A stretch of DNA of 64,000 nt from Marivirga aurantiaca. GTDB taxonomy: Bacteria > Bacteroidota > Bacteroidia > Cytophagales > Cyclobacteriaceae. Where the stretch lies: the NCBI RefSeq assembly GCF_016679925.1, contig NZ_JAEQBW010000003.1, forward strand, positions 434,001 to 498,000. The letters run 5' to 3'. The position numbers and the translations under genes were made by a program. Shown here in pieces: positions 21,634 through 32,249 of the stretch. The notes under the pieces were generated by a model. The model was not told the DNA's origin. It did no database searches and saw nothing but the letters and a program-made list of their open reading frames with translations. Numbering within the stretch: the first letter of the stretch is position 1; every line of letters begins with the position of its first letter.

Positions 21634-24600
21634 TTAGTCAACACCCTCTTCTTCTTTATATTCTTTAGCGTCCTCTTCATTATTGCTGATTCCAATGCTG
21701 CTTACTGCCCCACTTAATAATGATTTGGACCAATAGTTGAAAATGGATCTGCTTTTGTTTCTTTCAAAGAAAATCTTCCCTTCATTGAGCTTAAAGAGAT
21801 TGGGATTTTTGCCTCTCACTACAAAGCTATTGGCAAAAAAAGTTCTTAGACTATTGCTCAGGCCTGAGGATTGATATGTATGGCGATCCAATATATTTAC
21901 CTTCAAATTATTGTACCTGAAAATCATGTTTCCCTCAGCATATTCATTGTTTCCGCTCAATTCAAAATTGAGTTGCTCATTTTCTCCTGAACGTACTTCC
22001 ACGGCAGCGATAGGCACGAGCATTTCATTAAGGGTAGAAATATCCATTGGCCCTACTGATCCGCTAAGAGTAAACTTACTCTTTTGTGAGGGAAAAGGGA
22101 ATTCAGCTTTTGCCTGAAATTCTCCCATTTTATTAAGTTTTCCCCGGGCAAACAACTCTATAGGCTGGCCACTCGCAGGCCTCGAACGGAGTCCGAAGAT
22201 AGTCCCGGTAAGTTCATCAAATGACACAAAACCCAATCCACCGCCATCCTTTGGAACGATGTAAATATTAATGTGGGCACTAACGGAAACAGTATCAATT
22301 TGAAGTGGGATTTTTAATTTTTGAAGCGCTTCTTGCGGCAAGGGTACATATTTTGTGGTGTCCAGTGGTACATTGAGATCCCTTAATACCGTAAATTTTC
22401 CATCGTTTATGGATGCTTTCTGGATATGGAGTTCTTTATTTACCAACTTATCAAGGTTGATGCCGGAGAAATTGACTGAAGCCAGTTTGAGATCAAACCA
22501 ATCAGTTTGGTATTTGATATGCTGGCTGAACTTAAAGCGGTCATAACGTGATTTTAGAGCAATTCCGGAGGCAGACAATGTGGCATTGGGATAGGAGAAG
22601 GCATAGCTGTCAGCTGTCAGCGTATAATTTTTACCTATATCTTCCCGATAGTCTTTGCCATTAAAGGAGAGAGAAGCCAGCTGCCGATGCAGGCTTTTAA
22701 TGTATATGGCAGAATCAAGGTTGAGCCTGTTGATTTTTAAATCTGCTTGTCTCACAAAATAATTGCGATCCTTTTCCTGGTGGTAGACCCGTAGATTGAG
22801 GTCTTTGGAAATTATTTGTCTGATAAATAGATTCTTAAAAGGGATAAAGTATTTGTTTTTAAATGAGTCCTCGCGGGAATCTTTAATGGTAAGAAAAACG
22901 TCTGCTTTATGTGTAGTTAAACTACCAATATTGATTTCGTTGGACTCAATATATTTTTGTGCAGCCCAGTTATCAAGGGAGATATTTTCTATTTTTGCTG
23001 AGGAAGTACCACCTTGTTTCTGGATATCGAAGCTGTTGATTTTCCCCTTTCTGTTTTTACTGTTGTAAGCAATATGCTCAAAATTGAGTAAGTCTCCTGT
23101 AAAGGATACCCCACTTAAACCTGAGCATTCAAAAGAGAAATTTTTCGCGTAAAGCAAGGATCCATCCGAAGCTAATTTTTGTGTTGGATAAGACAGGTTC
23201 TGTAGAAGAAGAGTAGTTTTCCGGTTCGACCACAAGGACCTCTCATTTTTACTATTCACTACTTGTAGGGTGGATTGTTTAAGTTCTAATTGAACAGTAT
23301 TTAAGTCAATTGTAAACCCGTTCTCATCTTTTCTGTCCTTGGTTTGAGATACTTTTTCCTGCACTTTCGTTATCCATTCCATATCCATATTTGCCACATT
23401 GATGATCATACTATCTGCCAGCACATTTTTATTCCGGATGAGGGTTTCTTTGTTGAATCCGGTTAAACGAACCAAAGGAATATGTGCACTGAGTTTCATA
23501 CTGTCGTTCATCTCAAAGGGTGCTAGTGAAATATTGTGAATGGAAAGCGTAGTGCTGTTTCCCGGTAAATTCACTTTTGCGATGTTAAGTGTGTGTTCCA
23601 AAGCCTTATGATTTACAGAGAGACTTTCTGATAAGAAATAACGTAAGGAAAGCTGTTTTTGAATAACCAGTTCTGTATTGAACTTACCTATACTGAAATA
23701 ATTGGAGGTATCTATATGATAGATAAGCTTGCCATCATTGATGTTAAGAATCATGGGTTTTTTGGGCCACTTCCAATTCATGTCTTCTTCTTTGTCACTA
23801 TTTGAATTAGGATGAAGGATAAACTCCGGCTGGTGTAAAGAAACCTTTTCAATTTGTACTATGCTATTTTCAATAATGCTATCCAGTTGCACACCATGCA
23901 CTTTTAGTTTCTTGCTTTTTATATGGGTTTCCGTTTTGGGTTCAAAATAAGTCAGATCTTCCAGTTCAAGTTCATGGAGCTTCCTGCCTGCATTGATATG
24001 TCCAATCTCGAGCCCCCCCTCTTTTAGCTTTAACTGCAGATGGTTAGCCTGTAAATAAATGCTGTCAGCCAGGTTGTGCCAGGAGTTTACGGCAGTATCA
24101 ATAGCTAATTTTTCCAGTTTGAGACTTATTTCATCAACAAAGAATTGATTGCTAATTTCTACTTTTCCATTGATCACCTGGATTTGGTCTGCTTTAATTT
24201 CCTCAAAATAATTTTTCAAAACTGATTGTAGCTTGGCAGGAGTGAAAACTGAATCCATTTTAGTCTGTCCCAACTCTGTGGTAGGATCAACATAAATAGA
24301 AGGGTTTGTAAATTCCATGCTTTTGAGGAACATGCGCTTCTTGATGAGGGCTTCCTTATAGTTAATACCTTCCAGATTGATGAGTGGAATATTAAAATTA
24401 AATTTAGTCAACAGACTATCACTGGCATTTCTTGAGGGGTTAATAATAAAATCCTCTACCCTTAAGGTAGAGTTAAAGGTATTGATGGTTAGATTTTTGA
24501 AAGCCATGATATGTACACTATCAGGCAATTTATAATCATAATCCTGTATACTGATTTTTGCATTTTCAAAATAGTTGGTTCTGCTGTTGATTTCATAGTT

Positions 24601-25719
24601 GCTGGAATCCAGCATAATATCAAAAAGCTCAATGCTTATATTGTTGGATTTAAATTGTTGCTGGTTTTTAATTTTCACTACCAGATCCAGAGCGGCCTCA
24701 TTAATTTTAAAATTCTTCACTTTAATTAAGTCAAATAAAGCGAGAAGGGATTTCCCAATAGTATTGTCAGAGGTACTCTCCGTATTGTCTGTTCCGGATA
24801 CGGATTGAATATTTATAATGGGTTCAGGAATGCTTACTTTATCAATTAGCAGATGATTTTCCTGATAGGCTTTTAAATAGTTAATGCCTTTTAGCTCCAA
24901 AACAGGAATAATGATGTCGTAGATATTTTTACGTTTTTCGGTGAAACTTTCCTGCGTATTAATATGAGGCCTGGCTTTTATTTTTAGGTTAGTAAAGCTG
25001 AGTATTGAATCAGTGGTTGATAGCCTGAAGCCATCAAAAGTGAGCACATGAATGCTATCAGGCAGGTCAATTGACTGATTTTGTAGTCCCAGATTAATGG
25101 ATTCTGAATAGAATACCTTTCTTTTCTTTTGGCTAGGGTCTATGACAAAATCAGAAATCCCAAAATTTATAGTATTCAGTGACAGCTTGCTTGGAGAATG
25201 GTTGAGTGATCCGCCACGCACCTGGAAGTAGTCTATTTGCAACAGGCTGAGGTAGTCAGAAATGATTTCGTAAATTTCACCTGTTTCCCGGCCGAGTTTA
25301 ATCTCTTTCTTTTCCGGGTTAATTTTTGTCATTAAAATCTGTGGATTCACCACTTCAACTCCTTTTACTATCAGTTCTTTTTTGGTGTATATTTTAAAAA
25401 CTGATTTCAAATTGATGTCTGCAGAATCTATACGAACCTGATAAAGGTTGGAAATGGTACTGGAATCTGTAATAGATTTATAGTTGGGAACAAGTTGGGC
25501 ATTAAAGATCCGAAGCCTGTTACTGATCAGATTAAGTTCTAATTTTTCAAAACTCAGTTCATAAAGGCCATTGCTTTCCTTTCTGATTAAATCCACGAGA
25601 AATTGTTCGGAAATCTCGTTACCAATTTCCTTCAATTTATCATTCACGAAGAAAACTGCTGCTAAAACCAATACGGTAATGGCAATAATCTTCAGTATAG
25701 GTTTAACTGCTTTACGCAT
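21634..25719 (-). CDS. Giant AsmA/DUF748-like envelope protein
   Basis: The 1361-residue protein has one N-terminal membrane anchor (ILKIIAITVLVLAAVFFVND) and otherwise a very long run of beta-strand repeats of about 60-90 residues. Many begin with a LKI/LEI strand and DSIH or DSVH turns (for example QSIDLPDSIHVLTFDGF and DYKLPDSVHIMAFKNL). The C-terminal end (MDISTLNEMLVPIAAVEVRS, FRYNNLKVNIL, NSFVVRGKNPNLFKLNEGKI) fits AsmA/DUF748-type proteins, which form periplasm-spanning troughs thought to carry phospholipids or assist outer-membrane assembly. The role is inferred from family. Monocistronic; the largest gene in the window. Confidence 0.75.
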   Translation of the reverse strand: MRKAVKPILKIIAITVLVLAAVFFVNDKLKEIGNEISEQFLVDLIRKESNGLYELSFEKLELNLISNRLRIFNAQLVPNYKSITDSSTISNLYQVRIDSADINLKSVFKIYTKKELIVKGVEVVNPQILMTKINPEKKEIKLGRETGEIYEIISDYLSLLQIDYFQVRGGSLNHSPSKLSLNTINFGISDFVIDPSQKKRKVFYSESINLGLQNQSIDLPDSIHVLTFDGFRLSTTDSILSFTNLKIKARPHINTQESFTEKRKNIYDIIIPVLELKGINYLKAYQENHLLIDKVSIPEPIINIQSVSGTDNTESTSDNTIGKSLLALFDLIKVKNFKINEAALDLVVKIKNQQQFKSNNISIELFDIMLDSSNYEINSRTNYFENAKISIQDYDYKLPDSVHIMAFKNLTINTFNSTLRVEDFIINPSRNASDSLLTKFNFNIPLINLEGINYKEALIKKRMFLKSMEFTNPSIYVDPTTELGQTKMDSVFTPAKLQSVLKNYFEEIKADQIQVINGKVEISNQFFVDEISLKLEKLAIDTAVNSWHNLADSIYLQANHLQLKLKEGGLEIGHINAGRKLHELELEDLTYFEPKTETHIKSKKLKVHGVQLDSIIENSIVQIEKVSLHQPEFILHPNSNSDKEEDMNWKWPKKPMILNINDGKLIYHIDTSNYFSIGKFNTELVIQKQLSLRYFLSESLSVNHKALEHTLNIAKVNLPGNSTTLSIHNISLAPFEMNDSMKLSAHIPLVRLTGFNKETLIRNKNVLADSMIINVANMDMEWITKVQEKVSQTKDRKDENGFTIDLNTVQLELKQSTLQVVNSKNERSLWSNRKTTLLLQNLSYPTQKLASDGSLLYAKNFSFECSGLSGVSFTGDLLNFEHIAYNSKNRKGKINSFDIQKQGGTSSAKIENISLDNWAAQKYIESNEINIGSLTTHKADVFLTIKDSREDSFKNKYFIPFKNLFIRQIISKDLNLRVYHQEKDRNYFVRQADLKINRLNLDSAIYIKSLHRQLASLSFNGKDYREDIGKNYTLTADSYAFSYPNATLSASGIALKSRYDRFKFSQHIKYQTDWFDLKLASVNFSGINLDKLVNKELHIQKASINDGKFTVLRDLNVPLDTTKYVPLPQEALQKLKIPLQIDTVSVSAHINIYIVPKDGGGLGFVSFDELTGTIFGLRSRPASGQPIELFARGKLNKMGEFQAKAEFPFPSQKSKFTLSGSVGPMDISTLNEMLVPIAAVEVRSGENEQLNFELSGNNEYAEGNMIFRYNNLKVNILDRHTYQSSGLSNSLRTFFANSFVVRGKNPNLFKLNEGKIFFERNKSRSIFNYWSKSLLSGAVSSIGISNNEEDAKEYKEEEGVD

Positions 25720-25978
25720 GAAGTTGATAGTTTAAAAGAAATAAAAGCTGCTCAAAGATATACTGAAAAAACGATAAATTATTTTGCGAACTCAGCGAAT
25801 ATACAATTTAATAAAATTAAGTGTAAATAATAATGTGAGGCTGAATTCAGGTGCTTAATCTTTTAACAGGAAGGAAGAATGTACGCTTCGGCATTCTTAA
25901 TTTCCCTGGATTAGGATAGGTTGATCCACATGAATGAAAGCCAGTAGCATCTAATTTTTGATACTCAAAGTAAACCCT

Positions 25979-26088
25979 AATGTCATTAAGTTAAGCTTTA
26001 AACTAAAACCTCAACCTTTTATCCTTCTCTCCCGATTGGTCGGGACAAGCTAAAGGGAGAAGGAGGTTTGCCTTAACTTAACGACATT
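25979..26088. repeat. MITE-like inverted-repeat element, copy A
   Basis: Outer arms AATGTCATTAAGTTAAG and CTTAACTTAACGACATT pair, followed inward by AAACCTC/GAGGTTT-like and CCTTCTCTCCC/GGGAGAAGG pairs. The apex holds the P1 palindrome (26030-26051). A shorter relative without P1 is at 30635-30722. There is no ORF. Confidence 0.7.
26030..26051 (+). repeat. P1 palindrome at the tip of MITE-like copy A
   Basis: TCCCGA-TTGG-TCGGGA then CAAGCT: the same module as in the group II introns (TCCCGC-TTGG-GCGGGA then CAGGCT), with one compensated stem change (A-T for C-G). Copy B of the MITE lacks it. Confidence 0.65.
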
Positions 26089-26095
26089 GAAGTAA

Positions 26096-26127
26096 ACCCT
26101 GCAAGGGATTCATTTTCCTTGCAGGGT
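26096..26127 (-). terminator. Hairpin after copper ATPase gene
   Basis: Perfect 11-bp stem ACCCTGCAAGG / CCTTGCAGGGT about 56 bp beyond the stop of the P-type ATPase gene. The T run after it on the minus strand is weak (TTTACTT), so termination is probable rather than certain. Confidence 0.5.
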
Positions 26128-26182
26128 CAGTGAGGTTATTTGGGCGATAGGTTCTACAAGAATATTCCCTTGTTACTAATAA

Positions 26183-28915
26183 TTATATCTTCGCACTCCT
26201 TAATCTCAGCGAGTTTGCAATAACCGAAACAGAACTAAAACTCATGGCTAGCGCGGCAATCATAGGAGAAAGCAATAATCCAAACACAGGGTATAACACA
26301 CCTGCAGCAATAGGAATGCCTAACGTATTATAGGCCAGCGCAAAGAATAGGTTTTCTTTAATATTGCGCATTACCTTATGACTCAAAAGTTTGGCTTTGG
26401 CTATACCTTTTAAGTCTCCTTTCACCAAAGTAATCGCAGCACTTTCTATGGCAACATCTGTTCCGGTGCCCATAGCAATACCAATATCTGCTTGTGCGAG
26501 GGCAGGGGCATCATTAATACCATCGCCTGCCATGGCTACTTTTTTACCTTCAGATTGTAATTTTTTTACTTCTTCCAGTTTATCCTGAGGAAGCATTTGT
26601 GCCTTAAAACCATCTAAATTTAGCTTTTCACTTACTGCTTTGGCAGTGTCATGGTTGTCTCCGGTTAACATTACTACCTTAATGCCTTCATTTTGCAATT
26701 TTTGAATAGCTTCCTTACTTGATTCCTTTATTTTATCATAAATTACTACGAAACCAAGTGCAGTATTTTCTTCAGCCAAAATGGAGACAGTTTTTCCTTG
26801 TTGCTGCTCGGCTTTAACTTGTTTTAATAACTCATCGGAAATAGTAGCATTTACTTCTTCCATCAACTTTTCATTGCCTAAAGCCAGCTTTTTTCCTTCC
26901 AATATTGCGGTAATACCTTTACCTGTTACCGATTCAAAATCACTTACTTCAATGGCTTCTATCTTCTTTTCAGCACCAAATCGCATGGTGGCTTGTGCCA
27001 AAGGATGCTCGCTGCTACTGTTGAGGGAGATAATTTTCTGTATTAAGTCTGCCTCAGAGTATTCTGCTGAAGTACTGATCACTTTCTCCACAGAAGGTTT
27101 TCCTTCGGTTACTGTACCTGTTTTATCAATAATAACCACATCTATTTTGTTCATTTCCTCTAATGAGGTGGCATTTTTAATTAATACACCGGACTGAGCA
27201 CCTTTACCAACACCTACCATTACCGACATAGGCGTGGCTAATCCTAAAGCACAAGGGCAGGCGATAATCAATACTGCTATGGCATTTACTAAAGCATACA
27301 CGTAAGAGGGTTCAGGGCCATAGGCAGCCCAAACGATAAATGTGAGAACAGCAATAATTACTACAATAGGTACAAAGTAACCTGAGATTTTATCCGCTAA
27401 CTTTTGAATTGGAGCTCTTGATCTGCTGGCATTGTTGACCATTTCAATAATCTGGGAGAGCAAAGTTTCCGAACCTACTTTCTCAGCGGTCATGGTAAAG
27501 GTTTTGTTACCATTGATGGTGCCTGAACTAACTTTATCTCCTGCTTTTTTATCAACAGGAATAGGCTCTCCCGATATCATGGATTCATCAATGGAGGAGG
27601 CTCCTTCCTTGATTTCACCATCCACAGGTATTTTTTCACCAGGCTTTACACGTAAAACATCTCCTTTTTCAATATCGTCAATGGCTACTACTGTTTCTTT
27701 GCCATTGATTATTTTAGTGGCCTTATTAGGTGCCAGTTTCAATAATTCCTTAATGGCAGAATTGGTTTTTCCATGCGCACGGGCTTCCAGTACCTGACCT
27801 AATAGTACCAGTGTTAGAATTACTGTTGCGGCCTCAAAATAGACATATACGGTGCCACTCGCTGTTTTGAACTGATCAGGGAAAACATCCGGAAAAAATA
27901 TGGCCACCACACTAAAAAGCCAGGCTACTCCCGCACCAATGCCTATTAATGTGAACATATTCAAGTTCCAGGTGACAATGGAGCGCCAGGCCCGCTCAAA
28001 AAACATCCAGGTAGCATAAAACACAACGGGGATAGAAAGAGCTAACTGTACAAAATTCCAGTATTTAACTTCCATCCAGCCATACATGGGGTTATTATGG
28101 AACATTTCTGCCATGGCTATGATGAAAATGGGCAAGGTAAATGCTACTGCCCAACGCAATTTGCGTCTTAGTTTCAGATAAGTTTTATCTTCTTCCTCGG
28201 TATCATCTGCTTCCATGGGCACCAAATCCATTCCACATTTAGGGCACGATCCTGGTCCATCTTTTATTACTTCCGGATGCATAGGACAGGTATATTGTAT
28301 CTTTTTCTTTGCGGCTGGCTGCTCTACTAAGTCCATCCCACAAACAGGGCAGTCGCCCGCTTTATCGTAGGTTTTATCCCCTTCGCAATGCATTGGGCAA
28401 TAATAAACACCGGAACCTTTTCCTGTGTTTTTTTGCTTTTCTTTCTGCTGTTTTGGCTGAGGAGGATGTTCCCCTGGCAGGGAGATTTCATAACTGCTAT
28501 CTTTCAGCCTTTCCTGTAACTGTTCAATTTCCACATGTTTGTCCATTTCAATTACGGCCTCGGCTTTTTGCAGATCTACAGAAACATTGGTTACATGCGG
28601 AGTTTTTTTAAGCGCTTCTTCCACGTGTGAGCGACAGCCATTGCAAGTCATTCCTGTTATTTTATAAACGTGGGTCATGTGCTGCTGATCAGGCATATCT
28701 GCATGATCCTTAGGTAGGGAAATTTCATAATTGCTATCCTTTAGCCTTTCCTGTAACTGTTCAATTTCCACATGTTTATCCATTTCAATAGTAGCCTCAG
28801 CTTTTTGCAGATCCACAGAAACAGCGGTTACATGAGGAGCCTTTTTAAGCGCTTCTTCTACATGTGAGCGACAGCCATTGCAAGTCATCCCTGTGATTTT
28901 ATAAGTGTGTTTCAT
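26183..28915 (-). CDS. copA: Copper-translocating P1B-type ATPase
   Basis: The 910-residue protein begins with two HMA metal-binding domains (each with [17 protein letters not shown], 79 residues apart). Then come two cysteine-rich heavy-metal-binding modules ([11 protein letters not shown] with [21 protein letters not shown] with CPKCGMDL), a membrane hairpin region, the [10 protein letters not shown] actuator, [13 protein letters not shown] with the Cu-type CPC motif, phosphorylation site [19 protein letters not shown] and [16 protein letters not shown]. It exports Cu+ (or Ag+) from cytosol to periplasm at ATP cost. Members with the CPMHP modules are common in Bacteroidota. The HMA-AraC regulator gene lies just upstream on the same strand, so the two likely form a copper-response module. 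Confidence 0.93.
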   Translation of the reverse strand: MKHTYKITGMTCNGCRSHVEEALKKAPHVTAVSVDLQKAEATIEMDKHVEIEQLQERLKDSNYEISLPKDHADMPDQQHMTHVYKITGMTCNGCRSHVEEALKKTPHVTNVSVDLQKAEAVIEMDKHVEIEQLQERLKDSSYEISLPGEHPPQPKQQKEKQKNTGKGSGVYYCPMHCEGDKTYDKAGDCPVCGMDLVEQPAAKKKIQYTCPMHPEVIKDGPGSCPKCGMDLVPMEADDTEEEDKTYLKLRRKLRWAVAFTLPIFIIAMAEMFHNNPMYGWMEVKYWNFVQLALSIPVVFYATWMFFERAWRSIVTWNLNMFTLIGIGAGVAWLFSVVAIFFPDVFPDQFKTASGTVYVYFEAATVILTLVLLGQVLEARAHGKTNSAIKELLKLAPNKATKIINGKETVVAIDDIEKGDVLRVKPGEKIPVDGEIKEGASSIDESMISGEPIPVDKKAGDKVSSGTINGNKTFTMTAEKVGSETLLSQIIEMVNNASRSRAPIQKLADKISGYFVPIVVIIAVLTFIVWAAYGPEPSYVYALVNAIAVLIIACPCALGLATPMSVMVGVGKGAQSGVLIKNATSLEEMNKIDVVIIDKTGTVTEGKPSVEKVISTSAEYSEADLIQKIISLNSSSEHPLAQATMRFGAEKKIEAIEVSDFESVTGKGITAILEGKKLALGNEKLMEEVNATISDELLKQVKAEQQQGKTVSILAEENTALGFVVIYDKIKESSKEAIQKLQNEGIKVVMLTGDNHDTAKAVSEKLNLDGFKAQMLPQDKLEEVKKLQSEGKKVAMAGDGINDAPALAQADIGIAMGTGTDVAIESAAITLVKGDLKGIAKAKLLSHKVMRNIKENLFFALAYNTLGIPIAAGVLYPVFGLLLSPMIAALAMSFSSVSVIANSLRLRSAKI

Positions 28916-29153
28916 CTGTTATTCAGTTTATAAGAACCCTCTAATAAATAGAATTAATAGGGATTCATGATTTACTTTAATACTTGGTAAGTTTGACTAT
29001 TCAGTTAACAAAGTAACTCTAACTTTAGATGGGAAGTATTACATTATGTGGAGGCAGATTTATAGGATTTGGAAAGAGATGCTGGCAGACCCTCTGAAGG
29101 TGTGTTCCACAAACTTAGGAATAGGGTCAATTCCCCCTTTGGGGGTTAAGGGG

Positions 29154-29714
29154 CTACAATTTATCTATAGAAATGCGTTTGTTTTCTTTGATTTTTTTGA
29201 AATAGGAGGGCGTAAAACCTGTCACTTTCTTGAATTGAGCGCTTAAGTGTGCTACACTTGAATAGTTTAACCTGTAAGTAATTTCATTTAAATTTAGCTC
29301 ATCGTACACCAATAGCTCTTTCACCTTTTCTATTTTCTGGTTGATGTAAAACTTTTCAATGGTGGTGCCTTCTACTTCTGAGAACAGATGCCTGAGATGG
29401 TCGTAGTCATGCTCAAGTTGATGACTTAAATATTCTGACAGATTGCTTTTGAGCTGGTTGTTTTCTTTGTGGATCAGATGAATGATTGAATTTTTGACTT
29501 CCTCTATTAAACGACTTTTTTTATTGTCAATCAACTCAAAACCAATAGGTTTCAGCACATCTCCAATTTGGGCTATTTGAGCTTTGCTCAGCTCTTCCGA
29601 AAATTCAGCGGCACCTAAATTTACTGCTATAGGATTTAATTCCAGCTTTTCAAGTTCTGATCGAACCACCATCACACAGCGGTCACAAACCATATTTTTA
29701 ATGTGTAGCTTCAT
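29154..29714 (-). CDS. HMA-AraC fusion regulator (putative copper sensor)
   Basis: The 186-residue protein joins an N-terminal ferredoxin-like HMA domain (MKLHIKNMVCDRCVMVVRSE, CxxC near residues 10-13) to an AraC DNA-binding domain. The latter is in residues about 90-180 (INQKIEKVKELLVYDELNLN, EITYRLNYSSVAHLSAQFKK, VTGFTPSYFK). I infer that metal binding to the CDRC site controls DNA binding, most likely regulating the adjacent copper ATPase gene 240 bp downstream on the same strand. The SDR gene is 24 bp upstream, so all three may be partly co-transcribed. The gap of 238 bp before the ATPase gene would hold its promoter. Confidence 0.88.
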   Translation of the reverse strand: MKLHIKNMVCDRCVMVVRSELEKLELNPIAVNLGAAEFSEELSKAQIAQIGDVLKPIGFELIDNKKSRLIEEVKNSIIHLIHKENNQLKSNLSEYLSHQLEHDYDHLRHLFSEVEGTTIEKFYINQKIEKVKELLVYDELNLNEITYRLNYSSVAHLSAQFKKVTGFTPSYFKKIKENKRISIDKL

Positions 29715-29738
29715 ACCCAGCGCAAAATAGCCAAATTC

Positions 29739-30467
29739 CTACACATTTCTCACATCCAGAATTGCTTCTGTATATTTGTCCGGATTGTTCAATATGCTGA
29801 AGTATTTCTCCGCTACTTCACTTTCTGAGCTTAGCTGTTGATCTTCTTTCAAGCTTCTGAACCTTTCTACTCCGCTAAAATCGCTCTTATCAGTGGAGCG
29901 GATTTGCGTTTGCATTTCTGTATCTACCACACCAGGAGCAATGGCATGGATCCTAAAACCTCCATTGTCCATTTTATTTTCTTTGGCGGTTACTTCTGTG
30001 GCCATGTCCAAGGCAGCTTTGGATGCGCAGTAACCTGACCAGCCATCAACAGCACTTTTACCGGCACCGGAGCTTACGTTAATGATGATTTTTTCTCCTT
30101 TAAAATCTTTAAAAACCTTCATGAAAGCATTCATGAGTATAATAGGAGCTGTGACATTCAGATTGAAGAGATGTGTAATGGCAGACGGATCAATATTTCC
30201 CATGTGCTTTACATCACCCAATGTTCCCGCATTATTAATTAATACAATCCGCTCAAATTCTCCTTCTGCACTCAATAAATCGTATGCGTTTTTTTCCAGT
30301 TGAGATATCTCCGATAAATCGATGTTGATGCCTTTGTAATGATCATGCTCAATGGTGTGGGTACGGCTCAGTCCAATAACTTTTGAAGCTTTATCCTGTA
30401 AAGCACGCTCTGCTAATCCTTTTCCAATTCCTTTGCTGCTTCCGGTGATAAAAAAGAGAGTTTTCAT
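29739..30467 (-). CDS. Short-chain dehydrogenase/reductase
   Basis: The 242-residue protein is a classical SDR: FFITGSSKGIGKGLAERAL (cofactor-binding TGxxxGIG), VLINNAGTLG (NNAG), serine in INVSSGAGKSA, and the catalytic YCASKAALD (YxxxK), then APGVVDTEMQ. The wording resembles sepiapterin/benzil reductase-like SDRs using NADPH. The substrate is unknown. It lies 24 bp upstream of the HMA-AraC gene on the same strand; functional linkage to copper is not evident. Confidence 0.88.
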   Translation of the reverse strand: MKTLFFITGSSKGIGKGLAERALQDKASKVIGLSRTHTIEHDHYKGINIDLSEISQLEKNAYDLLSAEGEFERIVLINNAGTLGDVKHMGNIDPSAITHLFNLNVTAPIILMNAFMKVFKDFKGEKIIINVSSGAGKSAVDGWSGYCASKAALDMATEVTAKENKMDNGGFRIHAIAPGVVDTEMQTQIRSTDKSDFSGVERFRSLKEDQQLSSESEVAEKYFSILNNPDKYTEAILDVRNV

Positions 30468-30634
30468 ATTGAGTTTATTTCAAGGTTTAGAAAATGAATA
30501 AAGTATTTGTTTAATTTACCTCCGCTGAGATTTCGTGCTTTTATATCTTAATCTTTTGTCTACTAAATAACAAGATTTGATTTCTCAGCTGATACCACTA
30601 TTATTTCCACAAATAACACCCCTGTAGTCCCTTC

Positions 30635-30722
30635 AATGCTATTAAGTTAAGCTTTATTTAAAACCCCTTCCTTGCATCCTTCCCCAAAGAGAGAAGGAGG
30701 ATTGTCTTAACTTAATAGCATT
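30635..30722. repeat. MITE-like inverted-repeat element, copy B
   Basis: Outer arms AATGCTATTAAGTTAAG and CTTAACTTAATAGCATT form a long, nearly perfect stem; the inside has CCTTC and GAGAAGGAGG as in copy A at 25979. It lies in a gene-free 384-bp gap between the SDR and hslU genes in which I see nothing else. Confidence 0.7.
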
Positions 30723-30851
30723 GGTAGTTGCCTAAAGAGATACACCCCTATAATCCCCTCCCAGAGGATAGTTCTCACAGATTTACATCAGTAGAAAACC
30801 ATAAACTTTAGCTATTGACAATGGAATCATTGTGCTTTAACCTCTCTGAAT

Positions 30852-32249
30852 TTACAATATGTAATGGCTCAGATCCTTATTTTTGATTAAGCTGGCCAAT
30901 CTTTCTGTCACCATTTCTTTGGTAACAACCACTCTGGCGTTAGGGCCAATTTTATCCGGTACATCAAATAACAATTCATTTAAGAGCTTGCTCATGACCG
31001 TATGCAATCTTCTGGCTCCAATATTTTCTACTTCCGAATTGATCTGGAAGGCCATATTGGCTAACTCTTCCAATGAATCATCATTGAATTCAAGCTCTAC
31101 TTCCTCTGCTTTTAGTAAGGCGATATATTGCTTGGTCAATGCATTTTTAGGTGCCTTCAAAATCTGTAAGAAGTCTTCTCTTGTCAGACTGTCTAACTCT
31201 ACTCTGATTGGGAAACGGCCCTGCAACTCCGGTATTAAATCTGAAGGCTTGCTTACATGGAAGGCTCCGGCTGCTATAAACAGCACATGATCAGTATGAA
31301 TAATGCCATATTTGGTGTTTACAGCACTACCTTCTACTATTGGCAGCAAATCCCTTTGTACACCTTCACGGCTTACATCTCCACCGCTGGAATTTGATCC
31401 ACTTTTGGCAATTTTATCAATCTCATCAATAAAGATCATTCCCGTATTTTGTGCTTTGGCAATGGCTTCTTCCTTCACTTCATCCATGTCGATGAGCTTG
31501 GAAACTTCCTCTTCAAGCAATAGTTTACGGGCTTCAGCGATAGTTACTTTTCTTCGCTTGTTTTTCTTTGGCATCATATTACTCAACATGTCCTGAATGT
31601 TGATCATGGATGTTTCGTCCATCATACCACCGCCTACTACGCCCATGCCATTTCCGGCCGGAGCTTTTACATTGATGTCTATTTTGCGATCTTCCATTTC
31701 ACCATTGCGCAATTTCTCTCTGAAACGCTCTCTGGTCTTTTGATTCAGTTCATAATCATCATGCGGAACGGAGGTGCTACTGCTTTCACTGGTGATATTC
31801 ACCGGTTTTTGAGAAGTACTTCTCATCGGTGGAATGAGTGAATCCAGGATAATATCTTCCACAGCTTGCCCTGCTTTTTCTTTTACTTCCTCTTTTTTAG
31901 CTGCTTTTACCAGGTTCACAGATTGCTCTACCAGGTCACGCACCATGCTTTCCACATCACGGCCTACATAACCCACCTCGGTAAATTTAGAGGCTTCCAC
32001 TTTGGTAAATGGTGCATCAGCAATTTTGGCCAGTCTTCTGGCTATCTCTGTTTTACCTACCCCCGTAGCACCTATCATTAATATGTTGTTGGGTACTATT
32101 TCATTCTGAATATCTTCAGGGGTGTTCATTCTTCTCCAGCGGTTCCTCAACGCAATGGCCACATTTCTTTTGGCATCATTTTGACCGATAATATATTTAT
32201 CTAATTCCGCTACTATCTCTTTTGGTGTAAGAAAACTTTTACTATTCAT
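30852..32249 (-). CDS. hslU: ATP-dependent protease ATPase subunit HslU
   Basis: The 465-residue protein is HslU: LTPKEIVAELDKYIIGQNDA, Walker A MIGATGVGKTEIARRLAK, EVGYVGRDVESMVRDL, a variable I-domain (residues about 110-230), Walker B FIDEIDKIAKSG, GVQRDLLPIVEGS, LIPELQGRFPIRVEL and a C-terminus ending in LSHYIL. It unfolds substrates for the HslV peptidase; hslV is not adjacent here, which is unusual because the two are usually together. Its start codon touches the stop of porQ, and porQ overlaps lon, so all three form one operon. Confidence 0.96.
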   Translation of the reverse strand: MNSKSFLTPKEIVAELDKYIIGQNDAKRNVAIALRNRWRRMNTPEDIQNEIVPNNILMIGATGVGKTEIARRLAKIADAPFTKVEASKFTEVGYVGRDVESMVRDLVEQSVNLVKAAKKEEVKEKAGQAVEDIILDSLIPPMRSTSQKPVNITSESSSTSVPHDDYELNQKTRERFREKLRNGEMEDRKIDINVKAPAGNGMGVVGGGMMDETSMINIQDMLSNMMPKKNKRRKVTIAEARKLLLEEEVSKLIDMDEVKEEAIAKAQNTGMIFIDEIDKIAKSGSNSSGGDVSREGVQRDLLPIVEGSAVNTKYGIIHTDHVLFIAAGAFHVSKPSDLIPELQGRFPIRVELDSLTREDFLQILKAPKNALTKQYIALLKAEEVELEFNDDSLEELANMAFQINSEVENIGARRLHTVMSKLLNELLFDVPDKIGPNARVVVTKEMVTERLASLIKNKDLSHYIL

